A stretch of DNA of 64,000 nucleotides from contig MU400700.1 in NCBI GenBank assembly GCA_022578965.1, positions 1-64,000 of the forward strand, given 5' to 3'. Positions 48,340-59,929 of this stretch are shown in pieces; the first letter of the stretch is position 1, and every line of letters begins with the position of its first letter. The notes under the pieces were generated by a model. The model ran no database searches. It saw only the letters and a program-made list of their open reading frames with translations, and was not told the origin of the DNA. The translations under genes were made by a program, and so were the position numbers. The stretch comes from Xylaria sp. FL1777 (lineage: Eukaryota > Ascomycota > Sordariomycetes > Xylariales > Xylariaceae).

Positions 48340-50150
48340 ATTCTAAAGCTTCCTAAGATAAGGTTACTTATAATACTTTGTTATACTACGGAATAGCTAA
48401 ATACTAACTAACTATATAAGCTAGTGCTATTCTTAATAGCTCTTTTTTAGAATAGATTTCAACAATAAACTAAGAACAAACTTAGCACAAATTATTTTTG
48501 GAATTAGGCTTAAGCAAACAACAATTATTTAGTGCTTTAAGTATTAATATTTAACTGTTATAAACATAAATTGCATAGTTTTTAGCTAAAATCAAAAAGC
48601 TAAAGCAGTAAGTTACGCAGCAAAAAAATAAAAGCAAATAAGTTGCCTTAAAATCGAAAACAGCTCGTACTACTTTTACTTTATAATTAAGTAAACAAAA
48701 AAACCAAAGAACAATATCTTTAAAAAAACAAGGAAACCTTTTAAACCCTAAAAAACAATTCTACAACTTAAGTTAAAAACAAAAACATAAAAATCTTAGT
48801 AATAATAACAACTTTTTATCTTTTAGCTTTAATAAAAAGTATAATTAAAGAAAACCTAAATACTAATTACGTTAAAATTGCTTATATTATTATTAATGCT
48901 ACTTATTTAAAAATGCTAATCTTAGCTAACTATTAAAGTTTAACTATAACTTTCTTAGCATAGAATTTACTTATTAACGCTAGTTAAAGTAAGTAAAAAA
49001 ACTTTAGATTATTTTTAAAAGAGCTAATCAGAAATTCCGTCGCAATAAAAATAAGATTTTATATACACATAGCAACATAAACCAAAACTATAAAAATGCT
49101 TATTGATTAATATTATAAAGGTTATTAACCCTAAAAAAAAAACAATTTAAAACTAACTAAAAAGTGTTTTTAAACTAAATTAAAACTTTGCTTAAGCAGT
49201 TTACTTTTTTATAAGCTAGCATAAACGTATAATTAAAACAAGCAAATTAATAAGCTAACTAAAACCTAAAACTGTTCAATTAATATTTTACTAGCATTAA
49301 ACTTTAGAATGTTTGCTAAAACAAAAGCAAAAAAGCTTTATTATACTACTAAAAACTAAGTGTATTACTTTAGCAAAAGCTAATAAATTATTATAACTTA
49401 TTGCTGATTATATAAGCTAACATAATTAATGCTACATAATAATGCTAAGAACTAATAACTAAAAAACAACGTTTAAACTGCAGTAAAAAAAAACCAGAGT
49501 TAAACGTTATTTAAATTACTAGTAGATTAACTTTAAATATTAAGCAAAACTAAACTAGTAATTAGTATATTAATACTAGCTGCAAGAACAACAATACTAG
49601 TTCTAATAATTAAAACTATTTTTGCAAAAGTAATAATTATAATAATAGCTGCAATAATAATAACTAAAGATTTTATAAAAGTAATAATAGCTATAAAAGC
49701 TAAAACTAATACTATAAAAGCAATAATAATAAAGGTTATAGCTAGTATTAAAACTAAAAATACATAAATAACCAAAATAATAATAATAACATTTATACTT
49801 TAAAAAACTGTTATATTTTTAGAACTTTTCCGAATTAACTTTAAAACAACAATAAAAATAATTCAAATTTAAACCTTTATAAAAACTTTATTTGCTATAG
49901 CTATAAATAACTTAGCTATATTACTTTTAATTGCCTTTAGCTTAAAGGTAATAATAACAATAGTAATAATAAAAACAATAGATCTAGTAGCTATATTAGC
50001 TATAATAATAACACTACTTAAAAACAAACTATTTAAAAAATCTAAGTAAATAAAAACCAGAACATAAATAAAAAAAACTAAAAATAGCAATTAAAGTTTT
50101 ATATACTTTTTTTATAAAAGCTATAGTACTACAACTTAAAAAACAAGTAA
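48340..50150 (+). pseudogene. Gypsy gag region remnant
   Basis: The first part (48.4-49.1 kb) keeps many CC, TC and GA dinucleotides, so it is the least mutated internal segment. Frames are still broken. From about 49550 to 49790 both strands are almost open because the DNA is a run of ACT/GCA/ATA-like codons. On the + strand this reads as an Ile/Ala/Lys/Thr-rich low-complexity segment, which before RIP was probably Thr/Ala-rich. The apparent 80- and 73-codon minus-strand frames at 49533-49775 and 49869-50090 are mirror images of this and not genes. No zinc knuckle was found. The gag/pol boundary is not visible. Confidence 0.5.
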
Positions 50151-50739
50151 TAAGCTTAGCACTAACTATATTAGTTATAAGTTTTAAGCTAAAGTTATTA
50201 TTTTATATATTTATTTTACGCTGTTTTTATACCTTTTATACTATTTATTTTATTAGTTCTACAAAACTATTTATTAAAACCTATATTAATTTTAATTTAT
50301 GTGCTAAATATAACTATATTAGTTTTATTTTTGCTTTTTATTATAAATTGCAGCAAGCACTTTTTTATATACTTGTATTATAGCATGCTATTAAAAGTAA
50401 ATTTCTTACTTATAAAGCTTATTAAGTTATTTGCAAATTAACCAATAATTATAGTATTACTTGCAGAATTAAGCATGCATATATAGCTATTAATTGCAAC
50501 TATTGCTTTAAAAACAGCCTTTTTTTACTATTTTAAACTACCTTAAAAAATAAAAGAATTATACTAAATTTAAGCACTAATTAATGGTTTTTTAAATTAT
50601 ACCGTTTTTAAATAAAAGTACTTAGCTTAACTAAGTTTGCAAAAGCTTGCTAAAACTAGGCTTACTGCTATGTTATTATTTAATTACTTAAATTTATATA
50701 GCTTAAAAAATTAAAAAAAAGCTCTAGTTACTTTAATTT

Positions 50740-51480
50740 TATAGCAATTCTAGAAAAATTTTATAATTTATTTAAGTTTTTTAATACTAGCAAAACAAAC
50801 ATATTGCTATAATTAAAGCAAAAGAACTTTACTATTAAGCTAAAAAAAAACGCAGTTATATTTTATTTTCTTATATACTTATTAGCTTAAAATAAGCTAA
50901 AAGAACTACAAAAATAGCTTAATAAAATGCTAAAAACAAAAAAAATTAAAAAGTTTACTAGCTTTACTAGCGCTTTAATTTTTTTTATACCTAAAAAAAA
51001 TAAAAGCTTATGCTTATATATAAACTATAAAAAACTTAATCAGGTTATACGTAAAAATTAATACATTTTATTACTTATTTTAGAGCTGCTTAATAAAATC
51101 TTAAAAGCTAAGATTTTTAGCAAAATTAACCTTAAAAACGCTTATTATTGCTTATGCATTTAAAAAGGAAATAAGTAAAAAATAGCGTTTTATATACGCT
51201 ATAGCTATTATAAATTTTTAGTTATATTTATAAGTTTATTAAATATTTTTACTACTTTTTAAAGTTATATATAAAAAGCACTTAATAATATAATAAATAT
51301 ATTTTGTATTGCATATTTTAATAATGTGCTTATTTTCTTCCTAAATAAAGATTTTTATATAAAACATGTTTAAAACATTATTAAAAGGCTACAAAAAGCA
51401 AAACTATACATTAAGCTATCTAAATGCTAATTTTATTAAAAAAAAATCAAATTTTTAAGTTATATTATTTTTAGCTAAAA
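50740..51480 (+). pseudogene. Gypsy reverse transcriptase remnant
   Basis: From 50972 one frame reads ALIFFIPKKNKSLCLYINYK followed by KLNQVIRKN and a stop, matching the gypsy RT block P(V/I)LFVPKKDGSLRLCVDYRxLN. KAKIFSKINLKNAYY (about 51100-51145) matches the KIFTKLDLRxAYH block, whose Asp is one of the catalytic residues. The active-site box at 51313-51324 reads YFNN instead of Y(L/V)DD, both aspartates now asparagine through G-to-A changes. LQKAKLYIKLSKC (about 51390-51428) matches the thumb-proximal motif. Upstream, ELQK, stop, LNKMLKTKKIKKFTS (50900-50965) is the RT entry segment. At least eight in-frame stops are present. Confidence 0.92.
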
Positions 51481-51699
51481 AATTAAAATAAACTTTTTAC
51501 GTATAAATATTATTTAGCAATAGCTTATACTAAATACTTATTAAACGTTATAATAATTTTTAAAGTTTTGCAACTTTTACTGCTGTTTTATAAATAAATA
51601 TTCTTATATTGCTGCGCTTTTGTTTAAATATTTAAAAAAGGACATAACAAAAATAAAAAAAAATTAAATCTTTTTAAATAATCTTGAAAAAAAGGCTTT

Positions 51700-52130
51700 T
51701 AAAAACTTTTAGGATGCATTTAAACAGGCTATTTTTTTTATATATTTTAACCCCAAAAAACAAATATTGCTAAAAACTAATTCTTTTAAGGTAGTTTTTG
51801 CAGAAAATCTATTCTAGCAAAATAATTAAAGCATTTTTAAACTAGTTGCATTTTATTTTTAAAAGCTATCTAAAAAAAAAATATAGTATAGTACGCTTAA
51901 CTAAAAAATACTTGTAATAATAGATTGCTTTAAATATTAGCAGCATTATTTATAAAAAAGCAATTTACTAGTTAAAGTATTAATTAACTATGCTAACTTT
52001 TAAGCGTTTATAAAAATGCTAAAGCTTAATAAAAAGCAAGCTTATTAATATTTATTATTAGCTTTTTTTAACTTTATTATTAAATATTAAGCAAGCAAAA
52101 AAAACAAAGCTAATTCTTTTTTATGCTGTT
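51700..52130 (+). pseudogene. Gypsy RNase H remnant
   Basis: At 51713-51830 the frame reads DAFKQAIFFIYFNPKKQILL then KTNSFKVVFAENLF. This corresponds to the gypsy RNase H start (AFxxAPVLxxFDPxxPxxLETDAS...), with the catalytic Asp in ETDAS now Asn. Near 52035-52110, LNKKQAY, stop, YLLLAFFNFIIKY, stop, ASKKNKANS matches the closing LNRRQARWxxFLxxFxFxIxYRPGxxNxxADxLS motif. It sits directly after RT, as in gypsy elements. Confidence 0.85.
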
Positions 52131-52539
52131 TTAATTATATAGCTATTTTGCTTAGTAATATTAATATTTTTTTAACGTTAAAAAGAAAAGTTGTAGTAAT
52201 ATAGCAAGTTAAAGTTTTTAATTTATATTTTAGTGCTTAAACTAAAGCTTTATATTTTAAAGCTATACTTGCTAAAGAAGCTTTTTTTATTTAAGCAATT
52301 ATACATTTATGTATATAAATAGCTGCAGGTTTAAAAAAATTAAAAAATCTAAAAGCTTTTAAAGAGCTAAAAAACCTTATTTAAAAGATTTAAAAAAAAA
52401 ACCTTAAATATTATATAATTATAAAACAATTAAAAGCAAAAAAGCTTATAAATCTTTAATAGTTAATAAAAAAATCTTTAGTTTACTATAAAAACAAAAT
52501 TTATATTTTTTTTAAAAAGGCTATATACTTTTAACTTAT

Positions 52540-53290
52540 TAAGCTATACTATAATAATTTTTTAGCTAAACATTTTAGTTAAAGCTGCACTTTAAAACTG
52601 CTATAACAAAAGTTTTACTAAAGCAATATAAAACCAAATGTTAAAAAGTATATGCAAAGCTATATAATTTGCTTTAAAACTAAGGCAAAATATTACTAAA
52701 AATATAGTAAACTTAATGCTTTATTAATACTTAGTAAACTTATATAAAAGCTATTTATAAACTTTATTACAGGTTTACTAAAAATCTTCTATAAAAAAAA
52801 ACTAATTAATGCTATTTTTATTATTATAAATAAATTTATTAAGCTTATATACTTATTTTTAGTTAATATTACTATAACTTTAGTTAAGCTAGCAATTTTA
52901 TTTTACTATAAAATTAAATGTATTTATAATAGCCTAAAAGGCATTATTTTTAATAAAAGCTTTGTTTTTATTAGCTAATTTTAGTTTAATTTATATTATT
53001 ACTTAAAAGTTAAGCAAAAGCTTTTAGTAGCATTTTATCCTAAAACTAATAAACAAACAAAACAAATAAACTAAATAATTAAAAGCTATTTTAGGTGCTT
53101 TATAAATAATAAACAAACTAATTAGCTTTAACTTTTACTTTAAGCCTTTTTTGCTATAAATTTTACTATTAATTTTATAATTAAACAATTATTTTTTAAA
53201 GCTTTATATAATTATATGCTAAAATTCTGTTTGTTTATTAAAAATAACTTTACATTAAAAAAGATCTTAGTTATACAAAAACGTTTTAAC
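52540..53290 (+). pseudogene. Gypsy integrase remnant
   Basis: NFITGLLKIFYKK from about 52761 matches the core-start DFIxGLPxS, with the first catalytic Asp now Asn. Then INAIFIIINKFIKLIYLF matches (Y)DAILVVVDRxTKxxHF. GIIFNKSFVFIS at about 52941-52976 matches the second catalytic block GxPxxIVSDRGxxFxS, again Asp to Asn. The segment around 53036-53170, KQTKQIN...SYFRCFINNKQTN, matches the GQTERxNQxLExYLRxYxxxxQDDW stretch carrying the catalytic Glu. The order RT-RNase H-integrase places the element in Ty3/gypsy. Multiple stops. Confidence 0.88.
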
Positions 53291-53399
53291 AAGTTATAAA
53301 CTATTAAAAACAAAATAATAAAGCAATAGCAAATTATAACTAATAAATATATAAAACATTATAATAATAAGCATAAACTTATAACTTTTAAAACTAGAA

Positions 53400-53790
53400 A
53401 CTTAGTAATACTATTAACAAAAAATATTAAGTTTAAAAATAAAAAGTTAGCGCTTAAGTTTATTAAACTTTTTTAAATTCTTTTTATAGTTAGTTTATAA
53501 GCATATTATATTAGTCTTTTAAAATAATATAGCTGTTTTTATTCTGTTTTTCTAATTTAGCTGCTTAAGCTTTAAAAAACTAAACATAAATATAGTTTGC
53601 TTATGCTAAACCTTAAAAATAAGTTAAAGAAATAAAAAGTTAAAAATATAGTAAATAAAATAACTTATAATAAAAAAGAATATTATTTTATTAAATAAAA
53701 AAGCTAGCTAACTAAATATAATTAATAAATACTTACTATTAATATTATAGCTTTTAAAGCAATTAAAAACTTTAAAAAGCGCTTAAGTTA
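53400..53790 (+). pseudogene. Integrase C-terminus and probable chromodomain remnant
   Basis: KKLALKFIKLF, stop, ILFIVSL (about 53440-53505) resembles the integrase GPY/F module (KLxxKYxGPFxI). About 53640-53780 reads VNKITYNKKEYYFIK, stop, KS...TINIIAFKAIKNFKKR. This fits a chromodomain layout (V...IL..R...YLVKWKGY...NTWEPxxxL) with the aromatic positions roughly kept. Chromodomains direct chromovirus insertion towards heterochromatin marks. The match is weaker than for RT because of the stops. Confidence 0.6.
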
Positions 53791-55796
53791 CAAAAAAAAA
53801 GCAAAGCTATTAAGCTAACAAAATAGTACTAATCTATTATTAATTTAGCTATAAACTAAAGCTTAAATACATTATATATACTAACTAGTTATTTTTTTGT
53901 TTTTAATTATGTAATAAGAATTGCATTTATTGCTTTAAGTTTTAAAATACTTGCGCTTTATTAATAAGCTATACGTAAAAACACTACAAATAAATTATAA
54001 TATTTTTATAAAAAAGCTCTAAAACATTAATTATTAAACTTTAAAACATCTTTATATTAAAAAAAGCTAACTAAATACTTTTATTTACGTTTATTAGCAA
54101 TAATTAATATAGCTTTATGCATATTTTTTTTAAAAGAAATAAAAGCAGCTTTTTAAGCTATATATTTATAGTTTAAAACTTGCATTTTAAATGCAGTTAA
54201 ACAAGCATACTACTAGCATTAAAAATAGTTTTAATTCTGTTAAAAAACTTTATAAAATTAGTTTAAATAAAGCTACTTATAGCGCTTATATAAAAAAGCT
54301 TAATAGTTTAGCAAGCTAAAGATTTACGCTTTATTACTAAGTGCTTATATTTAGCATAATATTTTTGCATTACTAATTATTAGCTAAACTTTATACAAAA
54401 TAAAAACAAAACTACTTACTTTTATGTTATTAACTTTGCTAATTAATTAAAACTAAGCTTTATAAGTTAACAAAAAACATAAAAATGCCTTTAGAAAACA
54501 AAACTACATAGCTACAAAGTTAACATAATAATTGTTTGAAGTTTTTTAAATAATAGCGCAATTTTTATTTATAACAATTTTTTTATAGTTATTCTTTTAA
54601 AAAACAAAAAAATAAACAAACTAGTTTAACAACTTTTAAATATATATTATATTAAAATATAATATAGTAAGCAGCTAACTTATTAATAAAACTAATCTAA
54701 AATAAATATAAATTAACTTATAAGCTTATATAAAGTATAGCTATTTATATAGCTTATATAAGCTATTATTTTTAAGTCCTTAAATTTGCAAACTATATTT
54801 AAAGGCAAGCTATTCTTTAGCTAAAATGCCTTTTTAAAACGCTTAAAACAAAGCTAACATACTAACAAATTACTTAAAACTATTGCTTTTTTAATAGTTT
54901 TATACTTTTTGTTTTTAGCTTTAGTAGTTTGTTTGCAAAGTTTGCAAACAAAAGTTACTATAAAAACAAGCTAACATTTAGTTAGCATAAAAACTTTAAC
55001 ATTTGCATTAAAATCAAACTTATTTTTTACGTTGTTTATATTAAAATTGCATAAAACAGCATTTAGATCTTTATTTAGATTTATAAAGTCTAAATCATTT
55101 TTATTTTTATTTTTATTTTTTTTTTTTTAACTTATAAAAAGCTTAATAATATTTATATTTTTATTAAAATTAAAGCTGTTTTAAAAAAAAAGCAAACCGC
55201 TAGAACTTTTATTTTTATTACTAAAGTTATTAAACTTCTAGCAAAAAAGTTTATTAAAGTTTTGTTTTATAGTAAAATTAAATTTATCTTTAAATAAATT
55301 TAGGCACAAAGCAAATTATAATAATTTTCCGCGTTTACATTTATAATTATAGCTTTAACTATAACTACGTTTATGTGTACTACTTTTAACTACTATAAGT
55401 TTAAGCAGCATAATTATAATACAAATAATAATTAAAAAAAAAGCAAAAAAAATATAAAATAAATATAAAAATAGCAATAGTAAAATATATAGCTAAAACT
55501 AATTGTTTAGCAGCAGCTAAAGAAAAAAAAAAAAAAAAAGAAAAAAAAAAAAAAACATATAGCAACAAAAATATAAGCGCAAAACTTGCTATAAATATAG
55601 CACAAAACAAACATAACTTAATATATAAACATAAGCATAAATACATAAGTACTTTAACCACTATACTACATAAGCATTCTATTTAACACACTACATTTAT
55701 GCTTAATTACCTTATATTACTTTACTTTACTATTTATACTTAAAATTAATTACTTTAATTAATTTTACTTATATACAAGTTAAAAATAACCTAATT

Positions 55797-55809
55797 AAAA
55801 AAAAAGAAA
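55797..55809 (+). promoter_or_regulatory. Polypurine tract of gypsy element
   Basis: AAAAAAAAAGAAA followed by TAGT lies four bases before the 3' LTR start at 55814, the usual place for the plus-strand priming tract. Confidence 0.65.
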
Positions 55810-55813
55810 TAGT

Positions 55814-56006
55814 TGTTATAACTAAGCTACTTAAGTACTTCAGCACATATCACAAGTTATATGTATATATAGGATATTCTTTTTATACCCATTTTATAAA
55901 AGTTTTCTTTTTTTTTCAAGCTTTAGTTTTGTTAAATACTTACTATAAAACTAGAAATATATTGACTATTATACCTAACTTTTAATGCTTTATACCTCCC
56001 GTAACA
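55814..56006 (+). repeat. 3' LTR of gypsy element (193 bp)
   Basis: Begins TGTTATAACTAAGCTACTTA and ends CCCGTAACA. It has the same length as the 5' LTR. By hand alignment the pair differ at about 29 positions, every one a transition, with no gaps. Canonical TG...CA ends are intact in this copy. Confidence 0.9.
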
Positions 56007-58007
56007 ATTATATAAGCAGCATTAAATAACCTTTGTAAAATTTTTGTTTTAGTTTAAATTAATATTACTAACTTAGTTAACTTAGCATATTAAATCATTA
56101 CATAAATGTTATTAACAAATAACATAAAAATTAAAAAAAAGATAAGTATTATTTATAGCATTTTATATGCGTTAAATAATCTTTGCTTAATAGTTAAATT
56201 AAACTAGTTTATATTAATTAAAACTAATATTAAGTAGTTTGTAATATTTGTACTTTTTTTTTATAGTGTTTATATATTAAAGCAAAACTTTAGTTTTTTT
56301 ATAAGTAACTTTAATAAAAAGTTATACTATAAAATAGTTATTACATAAAACTTTATAAAAAAATTGTTTTAAAACTAAACATACTAAGTTTTAATATTGT
56401 TTTACTTAGTATAATAATTGCTAATAATTTAAAGTTCTTTTAATTAATATTGTTTTTTAAGGCAAAATAAAACATTATATAATAATAAAGAAGCAAGTTT
56501 AGCAATAAAAAAGTTAAGGTTATATTAAACGTTATTAATAAATTAAACAAAAAAAAACTTTTAGCTATAAAAAATAAAAATAGCGCAAGACATATTTGTT
56601 TTTGTAGTTTAAAACTTGCAAACAAAACAGATTTGTTTAATTAATTCTAAAAAATTAAACGACTAATAAGCTACGTTACAAAATTAAAAGTATTTAAAGT
56701 CTGCTTTTTTATATTAATAATCTATGTACTAGCAAATCTAAAGGCATTAAAAACCTATATTTTAGGTGAACTATTATAAAGGTGTTTATAGATTATTATA
56801 TTATAATAAGTTATTAAACCAGAAAAAGTCCAAGGTTTAAACAACAAAAATGTTGCAACTAGTTTTTTAGCAAAACATTGTGCTAGTTATATAAGTAGTA
56901 ATTAAGTTAATATTATATAATAAAAAAAAAAACGGTTATATATTAATTACTTTTGTTAAAAATTAAGTGTAGTATAAACTATTTTTATATAGCATTTTTA
57001 TGGTTTTTATTACTTATAAAAAATACGCTAAGTTTAATAGTGCTAATACTTTGATTTAAAATAGCTATAGTGTAATACTAAACCAGGTTTAAAAATGCAA
57101 TAGCTATTTAAATTATGTTTAAATAATTAAGCTATAAAATCCTAGTATTTAAGCAATAAACCTAAAGGTAAGCAACGTTTAGATTTAAATAAGGAAACAT
57201 TTATTAGCGTAGTTTTAGATTTTTTTAAGAAACCTAGTTTAATTTATAGCTTTGTATGCTTTTATATTCGGAATGATTTATTAGCTGTTTATTACTTTAT
57301 AAAACCTTTTGTATTATATAGTAATACGAGGCATAAATGCATAAAAATAAACAGATTTTAATAAAACTATATTTTAATTCTTTTTAAACGTAAAGCAACA
57401 CTTATGTTTTTTTAACTTTACTATTAAAGTATTTAATATAAAATATATAATTACTTAATAATATTTAAACAATAGTAATTATTTACTTAAACTTTTTAAA
57501 ATACTAGCTAAATAAAATTATTTATATTAATGTAGTTAATTATATAACTAACTAACTATTGCTTAATTAGGTATAATATTTTATATGATTTTATTGCTAA
57601 TAATATATAAACAGAATAACCTTTGAAGCTATTTAATTAAACCTTATATTTTCTTTATGTTTTAATTATTATTGTAGCTTTTAAAGGCCTAACTTTAGTT
57701 ATAAAAGAAGCTTAGAAAATAAAACTATTTGTAACTTTTAATGCAGATTTTTTAACCTAAATACTAGGATTAATCTAGTTTTAACCTGTTGTTTTTTTAA
57801 ACCTAGAATTTACTAAATATACTTTTAGTATTATAATAATATATGCTAATATTAATCCTATGCTTAAAATTCCTAAAAATAACATAGTTAATAAATTATA
57901 TTTAGTATAGCATAGTTTTATAGCTTTTAGATCTTTTAAATTAAAGAAATAAAGAACAATAAAAAAGTGCTAATTTATTTTTAAACAATAAGTAAGTAAT
58001 AGGAAAT
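56007..58007. other. RIP-mutated DNA, no gene recognised
   Basis: Stops throughout. The 61-codon minus frame at 56440-56625 is Leu/Phe-rich with no motif. Around 57170-57340 and 57640-57900 more CC/GG/TC remain than average, so mutation is patchy. No repeat partner was found in the window. Confidence 0.5.
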
Positions 58008-58350
58008 TTGATGCTTTTTGTTTTATTGTTATAATAGAACTACAAAATAGCATATGCTGCTAGGTATAAAACTACAAAATAGCACGTGCTACTAAGTAAA
58101 ATAAAGCTATAAAATAGCATATGCTACTAAATATAAAATTATAATATAACATATGTTAATAATGCTTAACGTTTATAGTTAGATCTTTTAAAAAAAAAAA
58201 AAAAGAATTAATGCTTTCTGTTTTATTGTTTTAATATACTTATATATTATTAGTGCTTAGTTTAATGTTTAAAAGTTAATTTTTTAGTAAAATAATACTA
58301 TAAAATAGCATATGTTATTTATGCATTATGTTTATAGTTAAATTTTAATT
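58008..58350. repeat. Tandem array with CACGTG/CATATG palindromes
   Basis: Units of about 32-35 bp start at about 58039, 58071, 58106 and 58138. Each carries TA(C/T)AAAATAGC followed by a palindrome: AGCATATGCT (58049-58058 and 58115-58124) or AGCACGTGCT (58081-58090). The fourth unit is decayed to AACATATGTT. A second partial block at about 58207-58350 repeats the preceding ATGCTTT(C/T)TGTTTTATTGTT segment and one AGCATATGTT unit. CACGTG becomes CATATG by one C-to-T change on each strand, so the array may once have been made of CACGTG units. Confidence 0.7.
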
Positions 58351-59929
58351 ATGTATTATATAATACTAAATCTATAAGTTTTAATAAAAGGGAAGTTTTA
58401 AGGTTTATAAACTTATAAAGGCTATTATAATATATTTTTATATAATAATGAATTTTACTAATAGTTTGATTTGTTTATTTTATATAAGCTTTTTAAATAG
58501 TAGTGGCATAAGTATTATTGCTTTGTTTTATTTTTTTTTGTTTTTTTTTTGTTTATTTTTGTTAGTTTTATTTTAGGTTATAGTTTTCACCCTTTAGGTC
58601 GGTTACTTTTTATACAATTGTATTATAACATTTATAAATATTTATTGCTTAACTATACTTTTAAGAGTAGCTTAATATTGCATAACTAATTTTATAAATT
58701 TATATAAGGTGTTTTTAAAATGATTAATTAAGCTAGTAACTAATAAACTAAACTATTATAAAGCTTTACTAATATATATAGCAATTTTAACACTTAATAA
58801 TAAATTAAACTTAGTTAAAAATGTTTATTTAATTTAAAACTAAAACGTTATAAGTAGCTTAATAATAGTTAATGCTTTAGCTTTATAAAAAGTAAAATAT
58901 TATGTATAATTAGCACTTTTACTATAGTTTATATTTTAATTTTTTTTTAGCTGCTTAAAAATCTGAAAAAGTAGTTTAATGTTTTTTTACTAGGGTTTAT
59001 AAAATATTATATTAAAGTTATAGCTTTTGAATTTTCTTAAAATCTATAAAACTAGTTTTATTAGTTTATTTGCTAAACTTTTAGCTTTATACTTAGTATA
59101 CTATGCTTAGCAGTTTTAAAGTATAATTTTTAGTATGCTTTTATTTTTTTAACGAGTATTATATGCATATATATATATATATATACTTATATTAAACAGC
59201 TTTTTTAAAAATAACTATATTATATAATAGTTTTTTTATTGCTTTTTTTATACTTTTTATTATAGCTTTTATTTTTTTTTATTAGATATTTTAAACTTTA
59301 TTATGAATTTAAAAGTATAAATTTAATATAACTAATCTTTTTTTTTTATAAGTTGCAACTATGTTTTATTATTTTTTTTATTTTTTATAATAGTAAGCTG
59401 GTTTAATAATATAACTTATAATATATAAAACTATTTAAACATAAAATATAATATAGAACTTAAGTTTGCTAGCTACTTAAAAACAGTTATTAGTTAATAT
59501 AGTGCTTTAGTATATAATATTATTTTTGTTTAGTTAAGTATGTACTAATGTAGAATAATTATAGCAAGCAGCTTAATATATTGTAATGCGTTTTTTTTTG
59601 TTTATGTTAACCTTTGTTTTAAATAAATTATTTTAGAACTAATAAAAATACTGTATTAGTAAGTAGTATTTTAAATTATTTAAAAATCTTTATAAAACTT
59701 AGTATATTTATTTTTAATATTAAACAAAACGATTTAAATTAATATTAGCTTTTTGTAGTAATTATAACTAGTGTTATAAATTATATATATATTTAATTTA
59801 CTTAAGAATAAAAACAAAAGGCATTAATTTTTTTTTTTATTTGTTTTTTGTGGTATAACTTAAGGACTAAAGGTTTAGTTTTTGCTTTTATAGTTGTTAT
59901 TATTTTAACTAAAGTTAACAAAAAACAAT
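58351..59929. other. AT-rich spacer
   Basis: No gene seen. A lightly mutated patch TTTTCACCCTTTAGGTCGG lies at about 58584-58602. An (AT)n run lies at about 59165-59184. T-tracts are frequent. Confidence 0.5.

Larger units (their letters stand above)
48147..56006 (+). mobile_element. Ty3/gypsy LTR retrotransposon, chromovirus type, RIP-inactivated
   Basis: Two direct 193-bp LTRs (48147-48339 and 55814-56006) enclose about 7.5 kb. In between, on the + strand, lie a gag-like region, RT (about 50740-51480), RNase H (about 51700-52130), integrase (about 52540-53290) and a probable chromodomain (about 53640-53790). RT before integrase is the gypsy order. A purine tract precedes the 3' LTR. The first kilobase is clearly less mutated than the pol region. 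I found no matching 5-base duplication: GAAAT lies on the left and ATTAT on the right. Confidence 0.9.

Noticed and set aside
49533..50090. Two minus-strand open frames of 80 and 73 codons
   Set aside because: They lie antisense to the gypsy gag region in codon-repeat low-complexity DNA that is nearly open on both strands.
55401..55661. 86-codon minus-strand frame with poly-Phe
   Set aside because: It is the complement of an A-rich run close to the gypsy 3' end. Composition explains it and no motif is present.
58584..58602. TIR of a pogo/Fot1-type element (CACCCTTTAGGTCGGTTAC)
   Set aside because: No opposing copy or TA duplication was found nearby.
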